From Paenibacillus periandrae (GTDB lineage Bacteria; Bacillota; Bacilli; Paenibacillales; NBRC-103111): a stretch of DNA of 64,000 bases. The stretch is taken from positions 124,001 to 188,000 of the forward strand of contig NZ_JAJNMU010000018.1 in assembly GCF_022458865.1 (NCBI RefSeq), in the 5' to 3' direction. A program made the position numbers and the translations under genes. Positions 16,720 to 25,082 of the stretch are shown here, piece by piece; within the stretch, counting starts at the first letter, position 1, and each line of letters starts with the position of its first letter. Under the pieces are notes generated by a model that was not told where the DNA came from, did no database searches, and worked only from the letters and a program-made list of their open reading frames with translations.

Positions 16720-18366
16720 TTACTTGCCGAGCTTGGAGGCGGCATCCAGCTGTTTTTGATTCAACTGCATGAACTCATCCAAGCCAAGACTCTGCAGTTT
16801 TTTCACATAGGTATCCCATTCGGCATCGACATTTCCTTTGCCCGATATCCAGTTGGCAATTGTTGTTTTGATATAATCGTTAATCGCTTTATCCAAATCT
16901 GCCATACGCAGTTTTTCAGTGTCTTTCAGCAATCCGGCAGGTACCGGCGGGTAATTCAAGTTTTTGGCTGGCAAATATTTTTTATAAATGTTGTCGTAGG
17001 CCCATTCTCTTGTGCCTTCCTTCTTGACATTCAGGTTGATAATTTTATTTTTGAACATATTCTCGTCGAGCAGTGCTATCCCATAATTGGAGAGTCCTTT
17101 ATCGGCGTCTGCTTCTATTTTTTGATTCGTCAATTGGTACTTGTCGTTGGCCTCTTTCGTCCATGCCACGCCTTCTTTACCATAGTTCATCGTCATGGAC
17201 CAATCCGGTTCAGCCAGCATTTCCGCCAGTCTTGCCGATGCTACAGGGTATTTATTGTTTTTGAAAATGACAAAGTTTCTCGGCCAAATACTGCGATTTT
17301 GGCGGCGAATATTCGGCTGTTTGCCGTTGGGGGATTGCAGCGGTGCCATCGGGTACCACCATTTCCCATCCATATAGTTTTCATTCTGATCGCCGTAAGA
17401 GGTCATCGAACCGATCATCGGCGGATTGGACGATATAGCAGCCGTATATTTGCCCCAGTCATCTGTGAAAGCTTCCGGAACGATCAGCCCGTTCTTATAC
17501 AGGTCAGCCAAATAGCGAATTGGCTCTTTCAGATCCGGATTCGTCGCTTGGGATTTGAATTTGCCGTCCTCCACAATAAAATAGCTCCCAGGGGCGTAGA
17601 CCCCGAACGAAGCGTACATATCAAACTGCCCGCCGATATTGCTGCCATACTGAATATAATATGGGGTCACGTTTTTAGGAATGGAGCCCTTGCCGGCATT
17701 CTCTTTAAAGGCGGTCAGCACATTTTTGAATTCTTCTGTCGTGGTGGGCATTTTCAATCCAAGTTCGTCCAACCATTTCCGATTCATAAACCACTGGTCC
17801 CGCAAGTTGTAGCTGTATTCGTCAATCAATGCAAACGGAAAACCGTATAACTTTCCGTCCGGCATCAAGGCTTGCTGCTTCAGGTCCGGATTGGACTCAA
17901 AAAACTTGCTCCAATTCGGAGTATACTGCAGAAGACGATCAATGCTGACGATATCCTGCGCATCAACCGCATCGGAAATCGCCTGAGGTGTAGGGTCCAT
18001 GCGTAAAATGATATCCGGATAATCCCGGCTGCTGAACATCAAATTGACCTTCTCGACATCACTGTACACCTTCAGATTGATTTTGATGTTAGTCTTTTCC
18101 TCGATTTTTTTCCAAATATCATACTTCGTAAACTCTCCCATGTGAGCGCCATAGATGATACCCACATTTAATGTGATCGGTGCTGCCGTTATCGGGTAGC
18201 CCGTCGCATTCGTCACACCGCCATCAAGCAGCTTGGTGTCCCCGCCGCTGCCTATAGAGACGTTCTGCTCCCCCACTTTGGCGCTTTCGGAACACCCGAT
18301 CAAAAAACCGCCGAGCATGGTCATGCAAACTATCCCGGAAACAAGCCTGCCCATTTTCCCTCTCAT
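16720..18366 (-). CDS. Polysaccharide-binding lipoprotein, LplA type
   Basis: 548 residues with a lipobox at Cys 25 (GGFLIGC). The long form (over 500 residues), a DYPDIILR segment, the PDGKLYGFPF turn and the RDQWFMNRKWLDELGL motif are typical of LplA-like binding proteins. First gene of the importer operon (GGGGGAG before ATG), with a cre-like palindrome about 40 bases upstream. A paralogue is encoded at 21183, beyond the regulator; the two share the TGYPI...PITL start of the mature part and the GKGSIPK and KNNKYPxAS segments. Confidence 0.93.
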   Translation of the reverse strand: MRGKMGRLVSGIVCMTMLGGFLIGCSESAKVGEQNVSIGSGGDTKLLDGGVTNATGYPITAAPITLNVGIIYGAHMGEFTKYDIWKKIEEKTNIKINLKVYSDVEKVNLMFSSRDYPDIILRMDPTPQAISDAVDAQDIVSIDRLLQYTPNWSKFFESNPDLKQQALMPDGKLYGFPFALIDEYSYNLRDQWFMNRKWLDELGLKMPTTTEEFKNVLTAFKENAGKGSIPKNVTPYYIQYGSNIGGQFDMYASFGVYAPGSYFIVEDGKFKSQATNPDLKEPIRYLADLYKNGLIVPEAFTDDWGKYTAAISSNPPMIGSMTSYGDQNENYMDGKWWYPMAPLQSPNGKQPNIRRQNRSIWPRNFVIFKNNKYPVASARLAEMLAEPDWSMTMNYGKEGVAWTKEANDKYQLTNQKIEADADKGLSNYGIALLDENMFKNKIINLNVKKEGTREWAYDNIYKKYLPAKNLNYPPVPAGLLKDTEKLRMADLDKAINDYIKTTIANWISGKGNVDAEWDTYVKKLQSLGLDEFMQLNQKQLDAASKLGK

Positions 18367-18407
18367 TCTGTACTCCCCCTATGTCATATTGTGATGGCCT
18401 AACTACT

Positions 18408-18421
18408 TGTAATCGATTACA
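18408..18421. promoter_or_regulatory. cre-like palindrome (catabolite control)
   Basis: TGTAATCGATTACA is a perfect 14 bp palindrome that fits the CcpA operator consensus WTGNAANCGNWNNCW at its core. It lies ~42 bases upstream of the first gene of the polysaccharide importer operon, close to the likely promoter, where CcpA would repress during growth on preferred sugars. A LacI-family local regulator could also bind such a site, but none is encoded nearby. Confidence 0.6.
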
Positions 18422-18610
18422 TGTGACCCTGTGCCGAGCGATCACTTTATCAGGCTAGCAAATGTTCCGCAGCTTCGTAAATATGCCGCTAAATGACGGT
18501 ATGCTTTTCTCCCACAGACCAATAAAGCCAAGCAGCACTAGGCTTTTACCTGCATGAAGAGCTGTTGTCGTGCAGGCAGTATGCAATTATCCAATCATGT
18601 GCGGACAGCT

Positions 18611-18668
18611 AAAAAGCCGACTTTCGATAAGAACACATCTAAGATGCGCGTTCATCAAAGCCGGCCTA
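18611..18668 (-). terminator. Terminator of the Cache-AraC regulator gene
   Basis: On the minus strand a long imperfect stem (outer arms GCCGGCTTT / AAAGTCGGC, inner arms including GCATCT / AGATGT) ends in TTTTTAG. It lies about 35 bases after the stop of the regulator at 18700. The rest of the gap to 18366 holds only the cre-like site. Confidence 0.7.
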
Positions 18669-18699
18669 GCCAATAGCCATTTATTCGGTTATAAGTTCG

Positions 18700-20970
18700 T
18701 CATATGCCTTTGTACGTGATTTTGCGGAACCCCCCTGGCGTCGTGCCAACTTCCTTCTTAAACTTACGCACAAAACTCGATACGTCATAGTAACCGATCT
18801 CGGAAATGATTTCGACTAACGGTTTTTCTGTGGAGCTTAGCAGGTGCTTTGCTTTTTCCATACGCAAATAATTCATGTAATCGGAGATGTTCTGACCCGA
18901 GTATTTCTTAAAATAGTAGCTCAAATTTGAAAGGGACATGTTGAAAAGATCCGCCATGCTCTGAACCGTAAAGTTCGGGTCGTGGTAATTGTTATCCATG
19001 TAGTCGATCAATTGCTGCAGCAGCTCCTGATCATGCTTGTCACGATTTTCCTTAATATACTTGCATAGTGTCCAGCAGAGTTCGTTGATGTTCTGTCCGA
19101 GCTCCTTCACGGTTTCAAACTGAGCGAGCGAAATGACGTCGATGTACCCTTTATCCAGCACAACAAACTTTTTATTGATCGTCTGCATCGTTTTCAGCAC
19201 AGTATTGATAATATCGAAACAAAGGCAGCGAGCTTCGAATAAAGGTACATCGCGACGCGTAATTTGGTCCACCAGTTCCGTAACGGTCACAGAGATTTGC
19301 TCCGTATTGCCTTCGATGATGAACAATTCGAGCGCTCTCAATTCCTCGACGGGGTAAGGGTAATCCGAGGATGCAGCAATTTGGATATCGTCAAAATAGA
19401 TGATTTGATCTGTTCCTTTGACCAGCCGGTAATCGAGCGCCGTATACGCTTCAATGTAAGATTTGCCGAGTTGTCCTGTTTCTTCACAGCCATTGCCTAT
19501 ACCGACCGCGACATTTGCGCACAGCTTGTTCATCATGATTTGCTGCATCTGCGTTAACGTGTCATGCAGCGCCTGATGATCAGCTTCGATTTGACCAGCC
19601 AAAATGAAAATCATATGATTATCGATGTTCATGTGGCCGAAGCCTTCGATTTCATCGGGGAGCGATTGTTCCAGCAGCTCCACAAGCTCAGATAGAGATG
19701 CGGCGGACTGCTTCTGCTGCCGATCTGAAGTGCCCGCGGAAAAGATAACGACGCGATAAAAAGGCTTGCTGAAGGAAATCCCGATCTCTGTGCCTTTCTC
19801 GTTAAAAGCATCCGAATGCGCGTAAGAGCCGCGGATCAAGTTGTTCAGCAGGAAGTCTTTGACCGCGCTGTGACTGCTTTTGACCTGATCGTTCAACATT
19901 TTGTTCGTATGATTGATGCGGTTAATGGTCATCCGTACCGCTTCGAACTCATTACCAGCCTCAGCAACGCTCCCAGTCTCCTTTTCCACAAACAATCGAA
20001 GCTGGCGAATCGGTCGATAATTCATACGCATATTGAACAAGATCAGTATGCCAGCGGCGAGAATTATACCAAGAAACGTCCACAGGAAGGCATTTCTTGC
20101 CGCGATAACCTGTCTCATCGCTTCCTCTACCGGCATAACCATCAGGTAGCTCCAACCGGTTTCGGGGGACTGAATCCAGGAAACGAAGCTGGAAGAGGAG
20201 CCCACCTCTGTTACCGTTGATTGCTCAAGCCGGTCCGATTGAAGGAAGCCCAATAATTCCTGCTCATCAGGGCGGCTGACTTTTTTAAATGCGGCAACGG
20301 TCTTATGCTCTGGATTAATAGCCATAATATTGCCTTTATCACTGCTCATCATTTGTTGAAATGCCTGCTCCTTAATGACGAATAAGACCATACGTTTGTC
20401 ATAATTAGAGCTGTTGGGCACAAGGTAGCTCACAACTCGGCCCATATCGCCTCCTGCGGCTTCACTATCCAGCACCCAAACCGCATTGCCGCTCGTGTTA
20501 CTTGCAGCAGCTTGAAATTGCTCATCCGTGATGGAGCCACCATAATACGCTTTCAAAAATTGCTGCATCGTATAGGTTCGCGTCGAGGAAACAAACAAAT
20601 TCAATTGGTTGTAATACACGACGACATCGCTTACAAAGTTGCTGCCCGAAATATAGCTTTTTAATTGATAGATCCCTCTGGATACAGGATACGGACCATC
20701 GCCGATTTGCTGTGTAGTTAAGTCCGGGTTGCTGTAAATTTGGTAGGCAACCGTGTTCATTCCGGTAATATTCGTATCTACGGCAGTAACGACATGCTGG
20801 AGAATGTTAACGTTGTTTTTGATAACTTCATCTTTTAGCAAATGAAAAAAATAAATATAAACCAACATAGCGATGATCGCGAGTGGTATGATAAGCACCA
20901 GCATATAAGACAGCAAATAACGCAGAAACAATCGATTGGTTTGCAGCAAGTTCCTTTTCAGCCCATACAT
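18700..20970 (-). CDS. Membrane Cache + AraC-type regulator
   Basis: About 756 residues from MYGLKRNLL; an upstream ATG at 21006 is also possible because neither has a strong binding site. The order is: membrane segment (about 15-40), an outside Cache-like sensor domain, a second membrane segment (about 290-310), a linker, a GGDEF-like degenerate middle domain, and two AraC helix-turn-helix units at the C-terminus (MADLFNMSLSNLSYYFKKYSG and IGYYDVSSFVRKFKKEVG). In B. subtilis YesS is this type and controls pectin-fragment genes. It lies between two binding-protein genes and probably activates both the operon at 18366 and the divergent gene at 21183. Confidence 0.9.
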   Translation of the reverse strand: MYGLKRNLLQTNRLFLRYLLSYMLVLIIPLAIIAMLVYIYFFHLLKDEVIKNNVNILQHVVTAVDTNITGMNTVAYQIYSNPDLTTQQIGDGPYPVSRGIYQLKSYISGSNFVSDVVVYYNQLNLFVSSTRTYTMQQFLKAYYGGSITDEQFQAAASNTSGNAVWVLDSEAAGGDMGRVVSYLVPNSSNYDKRMVLFVIKEQAFQQMMSSDKGNIMAINPEHKTVAAFKKVSRPDEQELLGFLQSDRLEQSTVTEVGSSSSFVSWIQSPETGWSYLMVMPVEEAMRQVIAARNAFLWTFLGIILAAGILILFNMRMNYRPIRQLRLFVEKETGSVAEAGNEFEAVRMTINRINHTNKMLNDQVKSSHSAVKDFLLNNLIRGSYAHSDAFNEKGTEIGISFSKPFYRVVIFSAGTSDRQQKQSAASLSELVELLEQSLPDEIEGFGHMNIDNHMIFILAGQIEADHQALHDTLTQMQQIMMNKLCANVAVGIGNGCEETGQLGKSYIEAYTALDYRLVKGTDQIIYFDDIQIAASSDYPYPVEELRALELFIIEGNTEQISVTVTELVDQITRRDVPLFEARCLCFDIINTVLKTMQTINKKFVVLDKGYIDVISLAQFETVKELGQNINELCWTLCKYIKENRDKHDQELLQQLIDYMDNNYHDPNFTVQSMADLFNMSLSNLSYYFKKYSGQNISDYMNYLRMEKAKHLLSSTEKPLVEIISEIGYYDVSSFVRKFKKEVGTTPGGFRKITYKGI

Positions 20971-21182
20971 CGCATCGCGTCCCGCCTTCCATGTAAGCTC
21001 TTTCATTGTCACATTCGTTATTAATATAACGCATACCTCTGCAATTGTACATTCTCCAGACCCGACCAAACAGCCATTTAGAAAAATAGACTATGGTCCA
21101 ACAATCGCATATTTACGAAATTGGGTTAGCCTGTTACGATAATAACGATTCTGCATTCAATCGATGAGGAGGGAATGACATC

Positions 21183-22796
21183 TTGAACAAGAGGTCCAAT
21201 TGGCGTCTCGTCGTCTTGCTAGGGTCTGTCATCCTTTTCACAGGTTGCAATGAATTGGCGATTCCCAATTCCCCAGGCATTTCAAGAAGCTCCGGAGAAT
21301 TGGCAGACAATCGAGTTATTGAGAACGGTGTCGCGGTCAACTTAACCGGATATCCGATCGTCGATCAGCCCATCACGCTAAAAACAACAATTGTCACATC
21401 GTTTAAAGGCGACTACAACCAATCTAAATTTTTTCAGGCTCTGGAGAAAAAAAGCGGAATTCATCTCGATATCAAGCAAATTTCTGTCGATAACCGAGAT
21501 AAGCTGAACCTGATGTTTGCCTCAAGGCAATATCCCGATCTCATGCTGCGCTCCGATGTATCACCGCATCAAATGGCCATAGCCCAGTCCGCCGGGGATA
21601 TCGTCGCATTCTCGGACATGCTGAAATATGCGCCCAATTGGATGCGAGCACTTCAATTGGACCCGTCCTCCAAAAAAGCGATGACTGCCGCTGACGGCAA
21701 CATTTACAGTCTCGGCCTTATTCAACAAAACAACGTATATTTGGGCATCCGCGACCAATGGCTGATTAATAAAAAATGGCTGGACCAGCTCGGTTTGCCA
21801 GTGCCGGAAACAACCGAACAATTCGCAGAAGCGCTATTGCAATTCAAGATGAATGCCGGAAAAGGCAGCATTCCGAAGGAGGTTATCCCTTATTATTTTC
21901 GCTGGGACCAATATGTAGGCGGCCCATTGGACTTATTCGGAGGTTCCTTTGGTATTCTTGTGCCGGATGAAAGCTATGTTTCGGTTGAAAATGGCAAAGT
22001 CCGATTCCAGGCTATTAACCCGGAAATCAAAAAGCCTCTGGCCTATTTGCATAAGCTATACGGGGACGGATTGATTCCTCCGGAGGTTTTCACGGACGAT
22101 TGGAGCGCCTATCACGCCAAATTGATGGACAAACCGGGAAGCATCGGTTCCATTGAAGCCTATGGGAATCCTAATCCTGATATTTACGTGCCCATGCTGC
22201 CACCCAAAGCCCCCAACATCCAGAAGCAGCTGTTTCGGCAGCAAACCTGGATCGTCCGCAACAATCAGTTCACCATTTTTAAAAATAATAAATACCCGAT
22301 CGCGTCAGCTCGCCTGGCAGACCTGCTCGCCGATCCGGACTGGACCGTGCAAGAAACGTACGGATTATTTGGAGAAGGGTCCCAGAAAAATAGCGACGGT
22401 ACTTATGATATTTGGCCGGATACATCGGACAACGGAGATGTTCCCAATGTCGATGCCATCTCGGCCATGACGCCGGACCTGGCTGCCAAGCTCCGCTTCC
22501 TACCGGGCAACAGCAATTATGACCGTTCCAGAGCCGTAGCGATGTACGCACCCGTTGTTGCTCCGCTCGACAGGTTTTTTCCCGACTATGTGGACTATTC
22601 ACCCGAAGACCGCGACAAGCTGGCGCAATTGCAAATGAATATCAAAGCCTATGTAAGGCAGACGTTTATCCGCTGGGTGTATAAAGGCGGTCTCGAGCAG
22701 GAATGGGAAGCCTACGTCAATAAATTAAAGAGCATGCATGTTGAAGAGATGATCATGATCATGCAGCAAGGATTGGATCGTTACAACAAACCATGA
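21183..22796 (+). CDS. Second LplA-type binding lipoprotein
   Basis: 537 residues from TTG (GAGGAGG 10 bases upstream), lipobox at Cys 22 (VILFTGC). Similar in layout to the protein encoded at 16720 (shared NLTGYPI, GKGSIPK and KNNKYPIASARLA segments) but clearly diverged. It is divergent from the Cache-AraC regulator and has no permease genes of its own, so it may offer a second ligand specificity to the neighbouring permease pair or act as a sensor partner of the regulator. Its end is marked by a strong terminator shared with the convergent methyltransferase gene. Confidence 0.9.
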   Translation: MNKRSNWRLVVLLGSVILFTGCNELAIPNSPGISRSSGELADNRVIENGVAVNLTGYPIVDQPITLKTTIVTSFKGDYNQSKFFQALEKKSGIHLDIKQISVDNRDKLNLMFASRQYPDLMLRSDVSPHQMAIAQSAGDIVAFSDMLKYAPNWMRALQLDPSSKKAMTAADGNIYSLGLIQQNNVYLGIRDQWLINKKWLDQLGLPVPETTEQFAEALLQFKMNAGKGSIPKEVIPYYFRWDQYVGGPLDLFGGSFGILVPDESYVSVENGKVRFQAINPEIKKPLAYLHKLYGDGLIPPEVFTDDWSAYHAKLMDKPGSIGSIEAYGNPNPDIYVPMLPPKAPNIQKQLFRQQTWIVRNNQFTIFKNNKYPIASARLADLLADPDWTVQETYGLFGEGSQKNSDGTYDIWPDTSDNGDVPNVDAISAMTPDLAAKLRFLPGNSNYDRSRAVAMYAPVVAPLDRFFPDYVDYSPEDRDKLAQLQMNIKAYVRQTFIRWVYKGGLEQEWEAYVNKLKSMHVEEMIMIMQQGLDRYNKP

Positions 22797-22823
22797 CTGT
22801 TTCTGATCAACTGATGCGGAAAC

Positions 22824-22880
22824 AAAAAGACCATGCTTCGACAGCCGGTACTGATGGCCTGTGAGGACATGGTCTTTTTT
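22824..22880. terminator. Bidirectional terminator
   Basis: AAAAAGACCATG and CATGGTCTTTTT form a 12 bp stem with A and T tracts on the correct sides for both strands. It separates the convergent binding-protein and O-methyltransferase genes. Confidence 0.85.
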
Positions 22881-22894
22881 AATGAAGCTGTCTG

Positions 22895-23530
22895 TTAACG
22901 TACACGAGCAATTGCTAATCCGTCATATGCCGGTAGAACAACACCCTCCAGCCGTGGATCACTTGCCATGCTTTGATTGAACTGACGCATCTTGGTCACT
23001 GCATTCCCGTTCTGCTCTGGATCCATGGCCCGACCATGCATCAGCGCATTGTCACCCATAATTATAGCCCCCGCGTTGGCCAGCTTGATCGCCCATTCCA
23101 GGTAGTTCGGATAGTTCCCTTTATCCGCATCGATAAAAAAAACATCAAATTTCTGCCCTTCATCTGCAAGCTGCTGTAAATGATGCAGAGCCTCTCCTAC
23201 ACGGTATTCTACCTTGTCCCCAAGTCCAGCCTCATTGAGATGCTGCTGAGCCACATCTGCATATTCCTGCTTAAGCTCCAGTGAAATCAGCTTACCTTGA
23301 TCACCCAAGCCGCGAGTCAAACAAATTCCGCTATAGCCGCCCAAAGCACCAATTTCCAAAATACGCTGTGCTCCTGTCATTTTGACCAGTAAAGTCAACA
23401 GCTTGCCATAGCCTGGAGCTATGGAAATCTCCGGCATGCTGCGGCTCCGTATCCCTTCCTTTACTTGTTCCAGTTGCTCGTCGCGAGTCAACAATGATTC
23501 CACATATTCCTCAGCAGATAACTGCGTCAT
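22895..23530 (-). CDS. SAM-dependent O-methyltransferase (caffeoyl-CoA OMT-like)
   Basis: 211 residues. Motif I is EIGALGGYSGICL (about 57-70), followed by LISLELKQEYADVA and VFFIDADKGNYPNY, the metal-binding region of class I cation-dependent O-methyltransferases; MGDNALMHG matches the later metal ligand. Members methylate catechols or, in bacteria, tRNA wobble hydroxyuridine (TrmR). A GGGGGAA site precedes ATG. The tandem 113 bp repeats lie just upstream. TrmR-like function is possible but cannot be decided here. Confidence 0.88.
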   Translation of the reverse strand: MTQLSAEEYVESLLTRDEQLEQVKEGIRSRSMPEISIAPGYGKLLTLLVKMTGAQRILEIGALGGYSGICLTRGLGDQGKLISLELKQEYADVAQQHLNEAGLGDKVEYRVGEALHHLQQLADEGQKFDVFFIDADKGNYPNYLEWAIKLANAGAIIMGDNALMHGRAMDPEQNGNAVTKMRQFNQSMASDPRLEGVVLPAYDGLAIARVR

Positions 23531-23572
23531 CCTATAATTCCCCCTTATATTGTATAAACCAACCTTATCACC

Positions 23573-23826
23573 TATAATATCAGAAGCGTATGTTTTAACC
23601 GGAGGTTAAGCTGACTGATATTTCAAGGAAACATTCCTCTGAAACGTGGTCGCCCATCCTTGATTGACTTCGATCCTTGTTTACTTATAATATCAGAAGC
23701 ATATGTTTTAACTGGAGGTTAAGCTGACTGATATTTCAAGGAAACACTCCTCTGGAACGCGGTCGCCCATCCTTGATTGACTTCGATCCTTGTTTACTTA
23801 TAATATCAGAAGCATATGTTTTAACC
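23573..23826. repeat. 113 bp direct repeat, two copies plus a partial third
   Basis: Units start at 23573, 23686 and 23799 with TATAATATCAGAAGC and have an exact 113-base period. The first two differ at only a few positions; the third stops after about 28 bases. Each unit holds a TATAAT box and GGAGGTTAAG. The array fills the gap between the divergent O-methyltransferase and RNA methyltransferase genes. No longer coding frame is visible in a unit. Confidence 0.92.
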
Positions 23827-23887
23827 GATGGTGTTTATAACAACATTGTATGGCTTTTCCAATAAGAGTTCAACTGGAGTGTGTAAG

Positions 23888-25039
23888 ATGTCCGAAATTC
23901 AATTAATCGCCACTTGTCCTATGGGTCTTGAGGCTATTCTAGCTCGCGAGATACGCGATTTGGGCTATGATAATACAACTGTCGAAAATGGCCGGGTTAA
24001 CTTCACAGGGGACGAGCTGGCGATATGCCGTGCCAACTTATGGCTGCGCACAGCGGATCGCGTGCTTGTCAAAATGGGCCAGTTTGAAGCCCGCACCTTC
24101 GATGAGCTATTCGAGGGCACCAAGGCGCTGCCATGGGCAGACTGGATTCCCGAGGATGCCGAATTCCCTGCGCAAGGACGCTCTCACAAGTCTCAGCTGT
24201 CCAGCGTTCCTGCCTGTCAAGGTATCGTAAAAAAAGCGGTCGTCGAAAGCCTGAAGCAGCACTATCATACCGAATGGTTTCCCGAGACGGGAGCTCGCTT
24301 CGTCATGGAAGTCTCGCTATTGAATGATATCGCTACACTGACGCTTGATACAACAGGTCCAAGCTTACATAAGCGCGGCTATCGCAAAATCGCAACAGAA
24401 GCGCCGCTAAAAGAAACGATGGCCGCAGCTATCGTACTGCTCAGCCGTTGGCGCGTGGACCGGCCGCTGTACGATCCATTTTGCGGCTCGGGAACCATCC
24501 CTATCGAGGCTGCTATGATCGGCTGGAACATCGCTCCGGGACAACGACGCTCTTTTGCTGCTGAGGCTTGGCCGATAATTCCCACATCCCTATGGGACGA
24601 AGCCAGGGACGAAGCTTATGATCTGGTAAAAGACGATGTACCGCTTGAAATTATCGGCTCGGATATCGATAAGGATGCCATAGACATCGCACTCGCCGCG
24701 GCCAAGTCAGCCGGACTTGCGCGTGAGCTAAGATTCCAGGTGCTTCCAGTGGCCAAAGCCAAACCACAAGGCGATTATGGCTGTATCATTACCAATCCTC
24801 CATATGGAGAACGTTTGGGAGACCTGAAGGAAGTGGACAAGGTTCTCCGTGACCTTGGCTTGCTGGCCCTTCATCTGCCAACGTGGTCTAGCTTTATTTT
24901 GAATCCGAACAAGCAGGTCGAGCACTTCATGAGCAGACCTGCTGACAGGAAGCGCAAGCTGTATAATGGACGGATTGAGTGCCATTTGTTTCAGTATTTT
25001 GCACCGGGTGGATTGTACGGGCCACGTCGGGAATCTTAA
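23888..25039 (+). CDS. ypsC: THUMP-domain RNA methyltransferase (YpsC/RlmL-like)
   Basis: 383 residues from ATG at 23888 (TGGAG upstream); a longer frame to 23828 starts inside the repeat region. It has an N-terminal THUMP RNA-binding domain (about 1-160), SAM motif I region YDPFCGSGTIPIEAA (about 200), GSDIDKDAI, and the catalytic NPPYGERLG (about 310), typical of N2-guanine methyltransferases of rRNA. Length matches B. subtilis YpsC (about 385). It is cytoplasmic and probably monocistronic, with a terminator right after. Confidence 0.93.
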   Translation: MSEIQLIATCPMGLEAILAREIRDLGYDNTTVENGRVNFTGDELAICRANLWLRTADRVLVKMGQFEARTFDELFEGTKALPWADWIPEDAEFPAQGRSHKSQLSSVPACQGIVKKAVVESLKQHYHTEWFPETGARFVMEVSLLNDIATLTLDTTGPSLHKRGYRKIATEAPLKETMAAAIVLLSRWRVDRPLYDPFCGSGTIPIEAAMIGWNIAPGQRRSFAAEAWPIIPTSLWDEARDEAYDLVKDDVPLEIIGSDIDKDAIDIALAAAKSAGLARELRFQVLPVAKAKPQGDYGCIITNPPYGERLGDLKEVDKVLRDLGLLALHLPTWSSFILNPNKQVEHFMSRPADRKRKLYNGRIECHLFQYFAPGGLYGPRRES

Positions 25040-25049
25040 GAATATAACC

Positions 25050-25077
25050 GCCCTGATGTAGGCATCAGGGTTTTATT
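25050..25077 (+). terminator. Terminator after the RNA methyltransferase gene
   Basis: CCCTGATG-TAGG-CATCAGGG followed by TTTTATT. The binding site and start of the potassium channel gene follow within a few bases. Confidence 0.9.
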
Positions 25078-25082
25078 ATGAG

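Noticed and set aside
16585..17850. 421-codon plus-strand frame opposite the LplA-type gene
   Set aside because: It is a long antisense shadow of the binding-protein gene; the composition is rich in C, H, R and F without any domain, and the binding-protein frame is clearly real.
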